From: Mangrovimonas sp. TPBH4
GTDB taxonomy: Bacteria > Bacteroidota > Bacteroidia > Flavobacteriales > Flavobacteriaceae
Assembly: GCF_001280505.1 (NCBI RefSeq)
Contig: NZ_LBIO01000042.1
Location: 310,001-374,000, forward strand
DNA length: 64,000 nt
Reading direction: 5' to 3'
Part shown: positions 63,974 through 64,000 of the stretch, piece by piece
Numbering within the stretch: the first letter of the stretch is position 1
Layout of the letters: every line of letters starts with the position of its first letter
Notes under the pieces: model-generated
Database searches by the model: none
What the model was told of the DNA's origin: nothing
What the model saw: the letters and a program-made list of their open reading frames with translations, nothing else
Program-made: the position numbers and the translations under genes

Positions 63974-64000
63974 ATGGAATTTAAACACATACATAACGTC
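63974..64000 (+). CDS. murC: MurC, 5' fragment running off the window
   Basis: The nine codons after the murG stop read MEFKHIHNV, without spacing. This matches the usual start of Bacteroidota MurC (IHNV before the GIGGIGMS dinucleotide-binding motif), and murC is the expected next gene in the dcw cluster. The rest lies outside the window, so the call rests on position and these few residues. Confidence 0.6.

Noticed and set aside
1-64000. CRISPR arrays, insertion sequences, prophage or rRNA
   Set aside because: No regularly spaced repeats, transposase-like proteins, phage genes or rRNA-like sequence were recognised on either strand.

Overview
The window looks like a chromosomal segment of a Flavobacteriaceae-type bacterium (phylum Bacteroidota); the genus cannot be named from the sequence alone. 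The evidence is moderate AT-richness, almost no Shine-Dalgarno sequences, several -7 promoter elements of the Bacteroidota type TAnnTTTG, a type IX secretion sorting domain, a lipoprotein with an acidic surface-export tag after its cysteine, a TamL-type lipoprotein beside TamB, class II HMG-CoA reductase with a GYDIA-type GHMP kinase, and a dcw cluster starting with mraZ. I see no insertion sequence, prophage, CRISPR array or rRNA. There is one tRNA gene (Phe).

Layout. 0.1-3.7 kb (minus strand): small surface and envelope genes, namely a tagged lipoprotein, a GRAM-domain membrane protein, a beta-barrel protein, a membrane-anchored unknown and a secreted propeller protein with a type IX sorting domain. 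4.0-15.4 kb (minus strand): a tightly packed run of eleven genes, most overlapping or separated by a few bases. They encode a nucleotidyltransferase, three B12-binding-type radical SAM proteins, two methyltransferases, a CxxCH-containing lipoprotein, a polyprenol-phosphate-mannose-synthase-like GT2, a GT87-like polyprenol-dependent glycosyltransferase and a flippase-like protein. I do not recognise this locus as any characterised pathway, and it is the best candidate here for an undescribed system, probably making and exporting a modified lipid-linked sugar. 15.6-26.1 kb: YceI protein, tamB-tamL, a fumarylacetoacetase-fold hydrolase, an L,D-transpeptidase and a patatin-like phospholipase.

26.2-37.0 kb (plus strand): mlaE-mlaF-mlaD (phospholipid transport), tRNA-Phe on the opposite strand, then a run from coaX through an outer membrane protein, a TPR protein, an LptC-like lipoprotein, a small membrane protein, a CNNM/CBS protein and a PpiD-like periplasmic chaperone. 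37.1-39.3 kb (minus): two mevalonate-pathway genes. 39.6-43.9 kb (plus): two POT peptide transporters in tandem and a thioredoxin-like protein. 43.9-48.8 kb (minus): comEC, an NlpC/P60 lipoprotein, lpxB, a small membrane protein and surE. 48.9-52.2 kb (plus): a Prc-type protease and an OppC-type permease. 52.2-53.6 kb (minus): engB and an alpha/beta hydrolase.

53.9-64.0 kb (plus): the division and cell wall cluster mraZ, rsmH, ftsL-like, a PASTA-bearing transpeptidase, murE, mraY, murD, ftsW, murG and the first nine codons of murC, which runs off the window. Its control region holds three GTGGTA direct repeats at 10-bp spacing just upstream of a good -7 element, so they probably form the MraZ operator. 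Overall the window is dominated by envelope biogenesis: peptidoglycan, lipid A, outer membrane assembly, phospholipid traffic and surface export.
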